Positions 1 to 12,956 are shown, counted from the stretch's first letter. The stretch is 64,000 nucleotides of DNA from Dasypus novemcinctus (GCF_030445035.2 NC_080680.1:95237157-95301156); one strand, 5' to 3'. Notes: a model not told the origin generated them from the sequence alone. Numbers and translations are program-made.

Positions 1-2153
1 TGGGTTCTACCATTGGGTGGGGTGGACCCATATCCTGGGGAAGACTAATGCCGTCGAATAGAGAGAACTGTATCTCTCGTGAGAAAGGACGGCTCCCAGG
101 GTATTAGATTGGCAGGCGTTGTGGGCCCTAAGGGGAGGGGAAAATGGATGTGGAATGGATGGAACAAAGGTAAATAAGGGGGCAAAAGAGGAGTTATGTG
201 AGAGTACACGAGGATGAATATAAAACAGCTAATATTACACCAAAAACATATAGGGGACGACAGACTAATAATGAAAACCATAAGACAAAACATAGGATAA
301 CTAAAAAATTTAAAAAACTATACAGCCTAAAATATGGACTACATAGTAAGCACAAATGTCACCTTGTTTGAAAACTATAGTTTTGGAATCTGTACATCAG
401 TTTCAGGAAATATGATATGAATAAGTTAAAAGATTATTGCTGTGCAAGGGAAAAGGTTTTATGGTGGATCTGGGGAAATACTGTATATTGTATATATGAA
501 TTTCGGTGATCTAAGACTCTTCTGAAGCTGACATTATGTTGGGATTCACTTTACGGGAAGTTTTGGATCACAGAGTGGTTCAACAATGGCAGCGGAGGAA
601 TACTGATATGGGATGTTATTGACAGGATATATATGGTTGACAGGGAGTTATACAGGGCATATGCCCAGGGTATATGGTAATGTCTATATATACTCATAGT
701 GGAAACAAAAACAACAGCTGGGTGGGTACTGGGCTCCTGGCCGGGGGGTCACTGTTGTGGGCCCTGGGAGAGCAGCGGCAATCCTCCAGGTGCAACGGCA
801 AGAACCAGGAAGGAAGGAGGGCCCAACAGTGGGCTCGTGATACTAATGGTTACACTTTTGAGCCTATACACCTGCAATAAGAACAAGGCCTAGAGTAGCA
901 TTGTGCCTGGGGGTTTCCTCCTGACAGCCTTCATGTTACTCAAATGTGGCCACTCTCACAGCCAAACTCAGCGTGTAGATGCGATGCATTCCCCCCAGCG
1001 TGGGACACGACACCCGGGGATGAGCCTCCCTGGCACCGAGGGATCACTACCACATACCAGCTGAAGAAGCAACTAGAAAATGACCTTGAATTAAAGATTC
1101 AATGCGGAACAGCAGAATATACCTGTCTACATATAATAACATGACTTTGGGAAGCTGTTTGACCTAATGTAAGGGGGAAATGGAAAGGAGAAATGAGATT
1201 ATAAGGCTGTGAGTCTCTAAAAAAGAGTCTGGAGGTTGTCAGAAGGAATACCCCTATGTACAACTGAACAAGTCTAAGAGACAGATAAGGTAGATACAAC
1301 CCCAGGTATTGGTTCTTTTGAGGGATAAAGAGACCCACGGGTTCTATGGTCATGGCAGAAGGGGTTCACTGCCATGACAGATAGCCCTTCTTTGGAGCTG
1401 GTGTTTCTGCATAATGGAATTGGACTCAGAGGGGATCTCTTTTCACAAGACTTGCATGCTACTTTATTGGAATTGTAGTTGGTGCTGTGTTTAAGATATA
1501 TGTAGGGGATTTGAATCTCTGGACTGATAATATGACACCCAGGCCCAGAGCCTCAACAGACTTCAGCTCCTACACTTTGATTTATTGGACTTACTCCACT
1601 CAGCTAACATGGAGTCGAAGAAGGTCAACCACCACAACATGGAGCCTAGAGTGTCTACAACTGGAAGCGGGAGGAGTGCATCCAGTACCCATGTGGAATC
1701 TAAGCCCTCACTTGACATAGATGTGCAATGGACACAACCATTCCAATGTCCACAGAGAAAATGTGGAATGGGTATGGGAACGGTAGCCATGGTGGCTGCT
1801 GGGTGTGGGGAACGGGAGGAAGAGATGAGATGTGGAGGCGTTTTCAGGACGTGGAGTTGTCCTGGATAGTGCTTCATGGACAATTACGGGACATTATAGA
1901 TCCCCCCAGGGCCCACTGGATGGAACGTGAGAGAGTCTGGGCTATGATGTGGACCATTGACTATGGGGTGCAGTGATGCTCAGAGATGAACTTACCAGGT
2001 GCAATGGATGTGTCATGATGATGGGAGAGAGTGTTCCTGTGGGGGGAGTGGGGGGTGGGGGCCGTGGGGTTGAATGGGACCTCATATTTTTCATAATGTA
2101 ATTTTAAAAAAATAAATAAATAATTTAAAAAAATACAATTAAAAAAAAAAAAA
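1..2153 (+). mobile_element. L1 3' region (3'UTR to poly-A), 5' part outside the window
   Basis: This stretch aligns by eye, block after block, with the 3' region of the full-length L1 at about 51110-53540. Shared phrases include the opening around the 'acccatatcctgggg' words, the middle and the G-rich end. It finishes with an A-rich tail (about 2105-2153). It has no reading frame of its own. Relative to the other copy it lacks about 120 bases after position 525. A G-rich tract at 2041-2069 sits about 80 bases before the tail. The element begins before the window, so ORF2 is not seen. Confidence 0.85.
2041..2069 (+). other. G-rich tract in L1 3'UTR (possible G-quadruplex)
   Basis: Four runs of four or more G with short spacers lie just upstream of the L1 poly-A. 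The same tract occurs at the same place in the other L1 copy (53432-53462). G-rich 3'UTR tracts are a known L1 property; folding is inferred. Confidence 0.6.
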
Positions 2154-4353
2154 GATGTCTATCCTACCAAAACTGATCTACACATTCAATGCAATCCCAA
2201 TAAAAATCAACACAACATTCTTTAAGGAACTAGAAAAGCTAGCTATGAAATTTATTTGGAAAGGAAACAGGCCTCGAATAGCCAAAGACATATTGAAAAA
2301 GAAAAATGAAATTGGAGGAATCACACTACCTGACTTCAAAACATACTACAAAGCTACAGTAGTGAAAACAGCATGGTATTGGCACAAGGAGAGACACACA
2401 GACCAATGGAACTGAATTGAGAGTTCTGATATACAGTCATATATTATTTGATCAAGCCACCAAACCATCTCAACTGGGAGAGAATGGCCTCTTCAACAAA
2501 TGGTGCCTGGAGAACTGGATAGCCATATGTAAAAGAATGAAAGAGGATTACCAACTCACACCTTATACAAAAATCAACTCAAGATGGATCAAAGACCTAA
2601 ATATAAGAGCCAAGACCATAAAGACTTTGGAAAGCAGTGTAGGGAAGCATCTACAGGATCTTGTAATAGGAAATGGCTTCATGACCTTCACACCAAAAGC
2701 ACGAGCAGCAAAAGAACAAATAGATAAATGGGACTTCCTCAAAATTAAAGCTTTCTGCACCTCAAAGGAATTTGTCAAGAAAGTGAAAAGAGAGCCTACA
2801 CAATGGGAGAAAATATTTGGTAACCATATATCAGATAGGAGATTTATAACCTGCATATAAAAAGAACTCCTATATCTTGAAAATAAAAAGACAAACAACC
2901 CATTTAAAAAATGGGAAAAATATTTAAACAGACACTTCTCCAAAGACGAAATAGAAATGGCTAAAAAGCACATGATAAAATGCTAAAAATCTCTAGCTAT
3001 TAGGGAAATGCAAATCAAAACTACAATGAGATATCATCTTACTCCCATAAGATTGGCAGCTATGAAAAAAACAGAAGACTGCAAATGCTGGAGCGGATGT
3101 GGAGGAATGGGAACACTCAACCACTTCTTGTGGGAATGCAGAAGGATCCAGCCATTCTAGAGGACAGTTTGGCAGTTTCTCAAAGAACTAGCTGTAGATT
3201 TGCCATATGATCCAGCAATTCCACTGCTGGGTATATACCTAATAGAACTGAAAACAAGGACACAAAATGATACATGCACACCAATGTTCATAGCAGCATT
3301 GTTCACTATCGCCAAAAGCTGGAATCAACCCAAATGCCCAACAACAGAAGAATGGATAAATAAAATGTGGTATATACATACAATGGAATACTATTCAGCT
3401 ATAAGAACGAATACACTACAAACACATGTGATAACACGGATGAATCTTGAATGACACAACCCAGGCATTGAAGGACAAATACTACATGACCTCAATGATA
3501 TGAAATAAGTAAACAAAGCTGCCTCAGAGAAGTAGAGACTGGATGATAGACTTAAAGGAATTTGAGGTGTAGAGGAAGGATGCAAGCTGCCACCTACATG
3601 GGGGAAATCTATGATAAGCTGGAGGTAAGTATTTGTACAGGGAAGGGATAAAATGGGGGCAAAAGGATACCTTTGGGTGGGGCTTGGCAGGCTTGAGGGA
3701 GACTAGGGATGGAAGGATGGGTCATATTGTCCATGAAATTAGGGGGAGGGTCGGGGAACATATGAACATAGGAGATTGTTAGGTATTGGGTTGAGAATAT
3801 AATGTTGAGAAAACTTCTTAAAAAATATAATAAGGAAGGTTACATTTTGAGATGCTTAAAGTGGAGAATCTGATGCAGGACAGGCTTCTAGGGAGTATGT
3901 GAGTGCTCATTTTGTCATAGTGGGTTATATCATTGCATGGAGACCCATAAAATGAGAGTGGAGGTATACCCACATCCTGGGGAGGACTGATGTTCTCAAA
4001 TAGAGGAAATTTTATCTCTTGAGAGAAATGGTGGCTCCCAATGCATTAGGGCAGTCGAGCATGTCAAGCCCTCAACCTTGTGGCAAGTATCTCTGAACAT
4101 GGCCCTTCAAGCAATGAAGATTGATTGTCACTATGGGCCCTGAGGGGAGGGGGAAAGAGGAATTGAATAGATGGAATCAATGTAACTGTGGGGCAATTGA
4201 AGTGTTCCACAAGATTATGCATGGATCGATATAGGAAGTGTTAAATTACACCGAAAATGTATAGGGGCCTATAGGCTAAAATGTAAATCATAATGTAAAA
4301 CATAAGATAACTAAAAATTTAGAAAATCGTATAGTCTAAAATATAAACCATAA
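2154..4353 (+). mobile_element. 5'-truncated L1: ORF2 C-terminal part plus start of 3'UTR
   Basis: It starts abruptly in ORF2 at the codons equivalent to 49313 in the full-length copy, immediately after the poly-A of the preceding L1. It runs through the ORF2 C-terminal region to about 3503 and then into the 3' region. It stops near 4353, where similarity to the 3'UTR ends and a different repeat begins. Either it is 5'-truncated, or the element at 1-2153 inserted into it; the missing 5' flank prevents a decision. Confidence 0.85.
2155..3503 (+). pseudogene. L1 ORF2 C-terminal remnant (broken)
   Basis: L1 ORF2p is the endonuclease/reverse transcriptase that copies L1 RNA into chromosomes. Only the part after the RT core is left here, ending in the cysteine-rich C-terminal segment. 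The frame reads from the equivalent of [14 protein letters not shown] through [13 protein letters not shown] and then meets a TGA at about 2413. The frame continues to about 2860, then a further stop, and the last part (3200-3454) is in another frame. It is clearly non-functional. It is closely similar to the same part of ORF2 at 49313-50688, so it belongs to the same L1 family. Confidence 0.85.
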
Positions 4354-4895
4354 TGGGATGAACTTTTAAAACTGGGGATTTATTAGCTTACAAACTTACA
4401 GTTTTGAGGCTGTGAAAATATCCAAATCAAGGCATCAAGATGATACTTTCTTCATGAAGACTGGCTGCTGCTATTTCTGGACTTTTCTGTCACATGGCAA
4501 GGCACATGGTAGCATCTACTTGTGTCTCCTTTCTTGTTTGAGTTCCATTAATTTTAGCTTCTCGTTTCTATGGATTTTTCTCTTTTTCTCTCTCTGAATT
4601 CATTGGGTTTATAAAGGATTCCAGTAAGAAGATTAAGACCCATCCTGAATGAAGTGGGTCACACCTTAACTGAAGTAGCCTCATCAAAAATTTCTATTTA
4701 CAATAGGCCCATATCCACAGAAATGGATTAAGTTACCTTCTGATTGAAGATTCTCAGTGGTTAATTCATTGCTATCTCTTTTAACTTCCAGCTGATGGAA
4801 TGATAATTCCCACTAATCCAGAAATTTCTCTCTGTATCAATTGTTGTAAAGGCTGTCTGAATATACATTAAGATATGAGGTCAACAGAAAGTCAT
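4354..4895 (+). repeat. Unclassified interspersed repeat, copy 1
   Basis: It begins near 'ggggatttattagctt' and contains 'ttttgaggctgtgaaaa' and 'caaatcaaggcatca', followed by 'aagacccatcctgaatg' and 'ataggcccatatcca'. A diverged version of the opening block recurs at 23695-24010 in the same order. This makes it a dispersed repeat rather than unique DNA. I do not recognise the family; a non-autonomous DNA transposon is possible. It abuts the truncated L1 on the left. Confidence 0.5.
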
Positions 4896-6239
4896 TCTAT
4901 TTTTTAATCACTTTTTAGTGAAATTTTATTTGAGTGAAAAGTTAAGTAAGAAGTAAAAGATGTGCAGACAGAGATAATAATATAGTATAAACACGTTTTA
5001 AAATAATGATATCAATCCCATCCTTGGTCCCAGACCTGCACTCTAAAATTGTTTTTGCTAATGATCATGATATGTGCTGTTGTGATTCTCTTCCAAATTC
5101 CCATCTAAATTATAAATATGCTGCCCAGGAAAACCACACAAGAAAGGCACCTAATTCTAGACAAGCTTTCAATTGTTCATAAATCTGAAGGTTTCTTTCA
5201 CTGCCTCCTCTGGTCCTTCCACATGTTGGAAGACCCCATAGAACACTTATTTTCCCCTCACTTAGTAAAGGGAACATCTTTTGAGCCTGACGAGAATTTT
5301 TGAAGTTCAGATGGAAGCGACAGCAGAAAACAAACTGACAGTTATAGATTTTGAGTTTCTTCCCCAAGGACCCTGTGCAGTGTCCATGCTTTCTCTTTCC
5401 TGACAGTCATCATCCTGACCTACCTCTTTTAGGTCAAAAAAGAGCAAGTCTATGAGGCTGCTTCCTACACAGTGACTGTGCCTCCTGATTTACTGAGCAT
5501 TTTCTTCAAAGCTGCTCCATTTACACTGAAGGACAATGTATAAGGGCTGAAGAAAATCCTTTTAGAGTCCATATAACCTTACGTTAAATGGACTGGGGCA
5601 CCTATTGAACCAGTTACCTTTCATTCTACCAGGTTTAGAAGCAGCAAATAGTTGAGCTGTGTTCTTAGATCATAAGAATATATTAGATTCTAAGGTTTAG
5701 AGTTTAAAGTCCAGGTTTTGAATCTTCACTATTCTGTCTGAACCATGCACATTTTACTTATAAAATACTGATTTATGACCCTTTTTCTCCACCCAAGAAA
5801 ACCACCATGGGCATATCTTTTGTATTTGATTACATATCAAATTCCTGTTCATTTGGGGGTATCCCACTTTATGTTTATTGCAGCATTCCCAAATTAGGAA
5901 TCAAAGCCCCTTCTTCTCAGTATAACTGTCACCTCCAAATATTCCATTCCTTGCGACTCTTTGTCCCCCTTACTTATTTATACTATCAATTATGATTTCA
6001 TTTGTACTTCTTTTCATCTGCTATATCTAGACGCAAGGCTTGAATTCAGCCTTTTCTAGGACAATTTGCTTGATGACTATCAGTAAGAATGACTGGCTTT
6101 TGTCCCGTTTAACACTTTGATCCTCCAATCTAACAAATATCTTAATCTGTCTTATTGCTGATACATTAATTAAGAAAACGAAGGGCCAGCATGTTTCTAG
6201 TGTTTTCTGTGTTCTAGGAACTCAGTGAAATGAAGGAAC

Positions 6240-6450
6240 TGTAACATCACATGTAATTATATCATCATCTTTGCGAGTTAGTTGTCTTGTTTATCTTTAC
6301 TTTAGAGATGAGGAGTCTGAGCTCAAAGTCGTGAAGTGAGTTGCTTAATGTAACACAACTAGTAAGACATAGAATCTGTGTCTTGGGGTTGTTTCACCCT
6401 TGTTTGTCTCTATGCTCTTAACCCGATACCCAACTGCATTTCCATGGTGA
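6240..6450 (-). repeat. MIR SINE (ancient, reverse orientation)
   Basis: It carries the antisense MIR core: 'gatgaggagtctgagctc', then 'gttgcttaatgtaacacaactagtaag', then 'tgctcttaacc'. These correspond in order to the conserved MIR words. Heavy decay is as expected for a repeat older than placental radiation. Confidence 0.65.
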
Positions 6451-6999
6451 AAGTGTGAAAGAGTTGGGAATTATAGTTTGAGTAACAATTCCCAACTTAA
6501 GCATGTAGTCAAAAATTCGAATGATTTTTCAATAGATCTAAGTTTAAAAAGTGGTTTTTTTTTTCTGTTTTTTTTTTTTTTTTAAATCAGTTTATGCTTC
6601 CTCCAGCACTAGATTATATAGTTCTTGAGATTTGGAAAACTGCCTGTTAAAATCTGGTTGATTTAATCAGTCAATTATTCCACAAATATTTCTTGCAGAC
6701 CTATCATGGGTCAAGAATTGACCAAGGTGCCGGAGATAAAGTGAAATATAAAACAGACCCATTTTCCACCACATGTTTCTCATCCAATATCTTGTCTAAG
6801 TTAGTATTTCCTCAACAAGCAAGCATACTATTTCCTCATTTTTCTATGTGGTAATTTGAAACAAAAAATATAGAAAAGTACAAAGAGGAAATAGTAATCA
6901 TTCATATTCCCATCAGTCAGAAGAACTAACAGCAATGGCATTTTGCAGGCTTTAAAAGTTTTTAAAAAAATAATTTATTTACAAACATTTATAAACTGC

Positions 7000-7245
7000 T
7001 TATTAAGTGACAGGAATTATGATGTATTCATTCTGACTCATTTTTATCCTCCTAATAACCCTTTTAGGTAGATTCTGAAAAGTATTTTACTTGCTAAATA
7101 AAAATATTTTATTGCTAACCCAAGACAGAAAATTTGAGTAACCTGCTCAAAGTCAACTGGAGAGTAAGTAAATGAGTGACAGTTCAAATCTAGACAACCT
7201 TGCTCCAGAATTCATGTTATCATCGTGTGTACTATGCTTTATGGT
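7000..7245 (-). repeat. MIR SINE (ancient, reverse orientation)
   Basis: Antisense MIR layout: 'cctcctaataacccttttaggtaga', then 'taacctgctcaaagtca', then 'agttcaaatctagaca', then 'ctatgcttta'. Strongly diverged. Confidence 0.55.
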
Positions 7246-8374
7246 TTCCAAAAAAACATACAAATTTCAGATGACTACATTGTCTTTTGAATGGAACCCA
7301 ACAAATAGAGATCAGGTCCCCTTTGATGCTTAACCTTAGTCTGGAGATCTATTGCATTATTCTTTTCTGTGAGTGAAAATGTCGGGCTAATCTTAAACCC
7401 TCTGCTGCTGGCTGTGGTGATAAGTATGGTTTCTTGAAACTTGTATTTCAGTTGTGGTGTGTGTGCTTGAGTATGTATCTGTATTTGTGAAATAGCAATT
7501 AAAATTTTTTTTTCATAGATCATTGGCAAAAGTTTAAAACCTGCAGCTTACTGTAATCAAACTGAAACATTACAAATCCAAATTTACACCTAGCCATTTG
7601 CCTAAAAAATTCATGCAATTAACCACTTTTCTATATTGCCACCCTAACGAGTTAAAGCTATTTCAGGGATCCAGATAAAGAAGGTGATGGGTCAGAAAAT
7701 TTCTGCACTTCCTTGACTAGCACTGCCAATAATGTAAGCCAAATTGTGAGCCATTTATGTAATTTAAAAATTTTAATAACAACAATGAAAATGTAACATG
7801 AAACAAATTAATTTTAGTAAGATTTAAATTTAATTCAGTATTACTAGAACAGCATCATTTATAATTATAATAAATATCAAAATTACGGGAATATTTAAAA
7901 TTTTTATATTGTACTTGAAATCCAGTGTATATTTTGCATTCCTAACACATCTCAACTTGGACTAGCTGATTTCAAGTGCTCCATGGCCTCATATGACTAG
8001 TGACTACCATTTGGACATGGAATCCAGAGCAGAGATCTCCAGAGGCCATCTGTCTCTTAGGCTAGGCAAGGTACATGGTCTGTCTCCTCTTTGTTCCTGT
8101 TCTATGTGATGCTTCATCATAACTTCAGGGACATTTCTTTGATATTGGAAAAACCAGCCTGGGACTTTGGATGGGAAATGGAAGAGAGCTGACCTTCCTC
8201 TTCCCAGGAAGGTTGTGATCAGAGGAGTGAAGATTCTGGTATTTCCAAGGGTATGTAAGTGCTCAGATGAAAAAACAATAGTAGAGGAAACCTGGAATTT
8301 AGATGTCATTATTATCAGAACAGAAAGATGAGAAATTCCATTGAAGCTGTTGGCTCTTTGCCATGTGGAAAACG

Positions 8375-8560
8375 GTCTGGTCTGGTGGAGAGAGCACTGA
8401 AATTACAGGACTAATCTCAACCTTTAGCATCATTTTGCAGGTCCGTGTGACTTTGAGCCAATCCCCTCACCTTTTGTTGTTTTAGTCATTCATCTGTAAA
8501 TGGAGCTGAGATCAACTTCATAATGTTGATGTGAGAAATTACATAAAAGATAGTTTTATC
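8375..8560 (+). repeat. MIR SINE (ancient)
   Basis: Sense MIR order is visible: 'gagagcactgaaattacagg', 'gtgtgactttgagccaatc', 'cattcatctgtaaatgg', then 'ttgatgtgagaaattaca'. Confidence 0.65.
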
Positions 8561-8904
8561 TCTAACCCCCAAGCTAGAGAGTTAGCTCCATGGGAGCAGC
8601 AACCCTGTTTTCTCTTCATTGTATGTGTGTGTGTATTATATTCATCATTATGTACCTATCACAGTAGCCAACACATGCCAGATACTCAAAAAATATTTTC
8701 AATGATTATATTACCTTCCTATGCAGGACCTTTACTGGAGCATAAATAATGGCACCTCTTCCTTTTTGTTGTAACAGGGTATTTAGCAGGAGTTAATTTG
8801 ATAATAATATAATCATCTTTTAACACTGTCACTTAGCAGTGACCCAAAGAAAAATAGTCTATAAAAGAAAGTTATTTTTGCAGCCCCATTCAAAGCCATG
8901 CCAG

Positions 8905-9165
8905 GACAATATAGACAAATGGTTAAGAACATAAATTTTTAATAAGATGGACTGTGATTCAGAGTATGGTTCCAAAGTCTACCAATTATGTGAATTTGGA
9001 CAATGTACCTAAAATTATGAAACCCAATTTCCTTGTATGTGTAAACGTTATAATGACATCATAACAATGGAGATGTTGTGAGACCTGAAATGAAGTAATA
9101 CAAATAAACTACTTAGCGCAGTATATTGCACAGAGCCAGCACTTAATAAACGTAAACTATTAATA
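8905..9165 (+). repeat. MIR SINE (ancient, nearly full length)
   Basis: It runs from 'aatggttaagaacataa' through 'atgtgaatttggacaatgta' and 'gatgttgtgagacctgaaatg' to 'gcacagagccagcacttaataaa', the typical MIR 5' to 3' order on the + strand. Confidence 0.75.
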
Positions 9166-9459
9166 AGCCTTTGTACATTTCATTTTTTCCAAAATTCTTC
9201 TGTATCTGAGAAAAACTGTCCCTTCTGCCTTTCATTGTAAAGCCAACAATTCTGCCAGAACCCTTTTTCTTCAGGCATATTCTTCCCAGACCTGAGGTAC
9301 ATCTCTGACTCTTATAAATAAATTTGGACTCTGAATTGCTTTCTGGCTGCCTTGAACCACAGGGCTGTGATAATGCTTTGCAATATTTTGCTCTCATTTT
9401 CTGTAAACTGTTCTAAAACCACTTCATCTGACTCTGTCTAGCCTGTCCTAAGCTGGGAG

Positions 9460-9600
9460 GCATTGCAGCATGATAGTGAAGATCATGGACTTTAGTACCA
9501 TATTATTGGTTTGAATTCTAGTTCTGCTCACAGCCAGCAGTTGTTTCTTTGATGAGTTACTTACTCTCATTTTGCTTCTTTTGACTTTATCTAAAGGAAA
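9460..9600 (+). repeat. MIR SINE 5' part (ancient)
   Basis: 'gcatgatagtgaagatcatggactt' is followed by 'ggtttgaattctagttctgctca' and 'gatgagttacttactctca', the MIR head and core. Confidence 0.65.
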
Positions 9601-10334
9601 ACGATGAAAGCACTTACTTTTCAACTGTGGGTAGGTTTTTATGATGTAATGCTTGCAAAAACATTTACATATTTATTGACACATGGTTAGTTCCATATAA
9701 CTGCTTCCTATGACTTGTATTTTTATTATTCACAGTCTGAGCAGGCCAGAAGGTCTCTAGTTTCTCTGAAATGGTAAATAAACTCCATGCTGAAAACCTC
9801 TTTGCAGCTTGGAGAACTGCAATGTGGAAAATATCTCCAACCACAACATACTTTCTGGAATAATCAGAGTAAGACCTTTAAACAAACTGGTGGGCAAATC
9901 TGCATTGCTGAATCATGTGATTCATTATATTGGTGCCTTTCTAAGGGAAACATTCTCTTGACCCTCTCAGTTGATTTTAAGTAACTTTATACAAGTTTAC
10001 GTAGTGTAAAACTCAATACAATATGTATACTTCCAAATGACAAATTAAATAAAAACAGAGTACACAATCAATATAACTCAAATCATTTTTTATAAATTTA
10101 ATAGCTCAGTTTTGGTTTTAAATGTGTATATTGTTAGTTTGTAGTTTGGTTTAAATGATGTAAATGCAGAAATAGCCTATTGCTTTTGTATAACGTCTGA
10201 AACCAGCAAAGCTTCATGGCTTTAAGACTTCATTTCCTACATTTAGATTAGCCTAGCGTTAAAAAACTTTGTTAATGAATGAGTCTAACAAATAATTTTT
10301 AGAAAATTTCTTTTAAATATTATTAAAGAATGTC
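9601..10334. other. Intergenic DNA, nothing recognised
   Basis: AT-rich and without exon-like frames; the best open frame is 65 aa (9787-9984) with no family resemblance. Confidence 0.5.
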
Positions 10335-10640
10335 ATTCATGTATTACCATACATAAACAATAAGTGTATAGTAAAATTTGTGAATTTACAAAAAACATGC
10401 ATATCATCATTCAAGGCTCCCATACACCTCCCCACTACCAGCACCTTGCACGGTTGCGAGACATTTGTTCCAAACTATGAAAGAATAGCATCAAAATATT
10501 ACTACTAACTATACCCCGTATCTTGCATTTGGTGTATTTTTCCCCAATAATTTCAACCCAATTATTAACACCTTATATTAGTATTACATATTATTATTTA
10601 TAAGGAAATGTTTTCATGTTTGTCCTAACTACAGTCTGTC
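10335..10640 (-). mobile_element. L1 3'UTR fragment, antisense (second L1 subfamily)
   Basis: It shares the words around 'taccatacataaacaat', 'gtgtatagtaaaa', 'aaacatgcat' and 'gtttgtcctaactacagtc' with the antisense L1 3' region at 40200-40420. This is a different 3'UTR type from that of the 9.7-kb L1. Confidence 0.6.
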
Positions 10641-11189
10641 ATCTAACACCTAACAAACCATTTTAATGAGATAGTCCTTCGTTATTTTGAAAAAGGTATT
10701 TCAAGTTAGTATTATAATAGTATTAACCTCTGTATTTAGGAATTAAGAAGAAACTAATACCTGAGCTGATAATTAATAATTCTAGATTCTATTTGCACAG
10801 ACTTTTCTTTGGACTACATAGTTTTTGCAGTCCTTCATATACAAGATAAAGCTTTAAAACTGTCTTGTTTATGTGGTGATAAGATCCTAGCTAGCTTTAA
10901 TAAAATCTGAAGCCAATGAAAATTCAGAAAAGTCAAGATTAATGATTAATAGTGATAATAATAATTATGACTGACATTTGTTTAGTTGTAAATATGTGCT
11001 GGGAAGGTCCCAACCCACAGACACACGTTTAATGAGACACAGCATCATAAATACAGAACAGTCAGAACTGAACTCAAGATAAATTCTCCCTGTGCCACAC
11101 TTTGTTTGGAAGGGGTGGAAGGAACAGTGATTTCAGAACCTAATCACAGCCATCTTTCTCCTCATGTGACTTTGGTCTGAATCCAGGGT

Positions 11190-12250
11190 CCCATTTTTTT
11201 TCTCTCTCTCTTTACTTTTTAAAAAATGTTACATTCAAAAAATATAAGAGGTCCCCATATACCCCCCACCCCCTCACACCACTCTTCCCACATTAACAAC
11301 CTCTTTCATCATCATGGGACATTCACTGCATTTGGTGAATATATTTTGGAGCAATGCTGCACCACATGAATAATGGTTTACATGTATGGCAGAACATGTC
11401 CAACATCTGTCCCTGCAGTACTAGCCAGGGCAACTGCAAGTCCTGAAAATGCCCCCACATCACATCTCTTCTTCCCTCTCCCTACCCTCAGCAGCTACCG
11501 TGGCCACTGTCTGCCTTGATGCTAAAATTTCTTCCATTACTAATCACAATAGTTCCATAGTAGAATATCAGTAAGTCCACTCTAGTCCATACTCTATTCC
11601 TCTATCCTGTGGACCCTGGGATGGTTATGTCCACTCTACCTCTATATCGAGAGGGGGTTTAGTAACCACATGGATGATGGAAGCAATTCTCCTGCTTGCA
11701 GTTGTAGGCACTCTTGGCTCCCTGGTGTGATGGTTGACCATCTTCACCTCCCTGTCAGCTGGCCGGGGTAAGTCCAATAATCCAGAAGGTAGGAGTTGCA
11801 AGTCTGCTGAGGCTCAGGGCCTGGCTGTCACAGGGACGGTCCAGAAATTCAGGTCTCCTGAGTATACACCAACCCCAGTGCCAACCACAGTCCCAGTAAA
11901 AGTGACAGAAGAGGCCTGTTTAGAAAGGTCACATCTGAGTCCAACTCCATCACACTCAGGAACACAAACTCCAAAGTAAGGCCAACTGACATGGCACTGA
12001 ACTCCAGAGCCATCTGCCATGACCATAGAACCATGTGGGTCTCTGTAGCCCTCAGGAGAAGTAGTACCTGGGGTTGTATCTACTTTGGCTGTCTCAGACC
12101 CTGCTGAGGTGTGCGTAAGTGCGACCCCTCTGATAACCTCCCCGCTCTTTTTTGGAGACTCATAGCCATATAAACTTATTTGTCCTTTCCATTTCCCCCT
12201 TTTATTCAAGGTCAAAAAGCAGTTTTTAACACCTGAGATATTCTGCTGGT
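11190..12250 (-). mobile_element. 5'-truncated L1, 3' region only, antisense
   Basis: It reads as the reverse complement of the terminal 1 kb of the full-length L1 (about 52480-53520). A T-rich start at 11190-11225 represents the poly-A, followed by the 'aggtccccatatacccc' end. The whole block then follows in reversed order, up to the equivalent of the 'gtttgacc' words. The open frames in it (11734-11979 + and 11814-12215 -) are chance frames in L1 noncoding DNA. MIR-like words follow directly at 12250. Confidence 0.85.
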
Positions 12251-12956
12251 ACTTAACCTTCCTGAGTCTCTGTCAAATGGCAAATCTAGCTACAATATGT
12301 GCATTTACTATAAACTGTGGGCAATGTCAGATCTCATACTTATAACAATAATAGAACACTTATATATTCTTAAAATTCATCTTGGTCCTGGAATGGCAAC
12401 TATTTGTCTTATTTTCAAACTGATTCTTGCTCCTATGCCCACATTAGGCATTGTTAATCTCGGATATTTTTCTGGTAGAGACCAAAATTATCTGTGGAGT
12501 CTTCTCAACTTGGTGCTTCAAGCATTCACTACCAATTGATAAAAAGTGCAGTGAGACAGGAAACCCATTTGCTACCTTTATATTAAGGAAGTATTATAGA
12601 AGTAGATACATTATGGAAGTATATTTACACTCTTGAGCCTCCCTGGTTTGCAGGTAACACTGATACAAGTTAAGACTGATTAGCAACTACATTCCTTGAA
12701 CACTTAATATTTCCATGTACATTTCCTAAAAACAAGAATATTCACTTATGTAATAAAGTACAATTTTAGGATAATATCTAGAATTGGGGTCAAAAGGTAT
12801 AGCTATTTTTTGTGTGTATGTATATATAAATACATATATATATATTTCCAAATTCATTTCAAAGATATTGTACCAATTTACATTCTCATGATCAATATAT
12901 ATCTGTATGTATCTAATTCCCCAGATCTTTAATAGCTCAGAATATTATAAAATATT
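12251..12956. other. Intergenic DNA, MIR scrap at left edge
   Basis: 'gtacttaaccttcctgag' at the left edge resembles MIR. The rest is AT-rich with a short TA-rich tract (about 12816-12846). No gene is supported; frames are 80 aa or less and unrecognised. Confidence 0.45.

Larger units (their letters stand above)
4896..8370. other. Intergenic DNA, no gene recognised
   Basis: AT-rich sequence with no convincing exon. The open frames here (85 aa or less near 5.1-5.4 kb, 101 aa on the minus strand at 8004-8309) match no family I know. It contains two decayed MIR copies (listed separately) and an L1-like old fragment around 6840-6960. Poly-T runs lie at 6557-6586. Confidence 0.6.

Noticed and set aside
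8004-8309. 101-aa minus-strand frame as a possible exon
   Set aside because: No recognisable protein family and no supporting splice or start context.
11814-12215. 133-aa minus-strand frame
   Set aside because: Lies in the reversed L1 3' region; the equivalent region elsewhere is not open.
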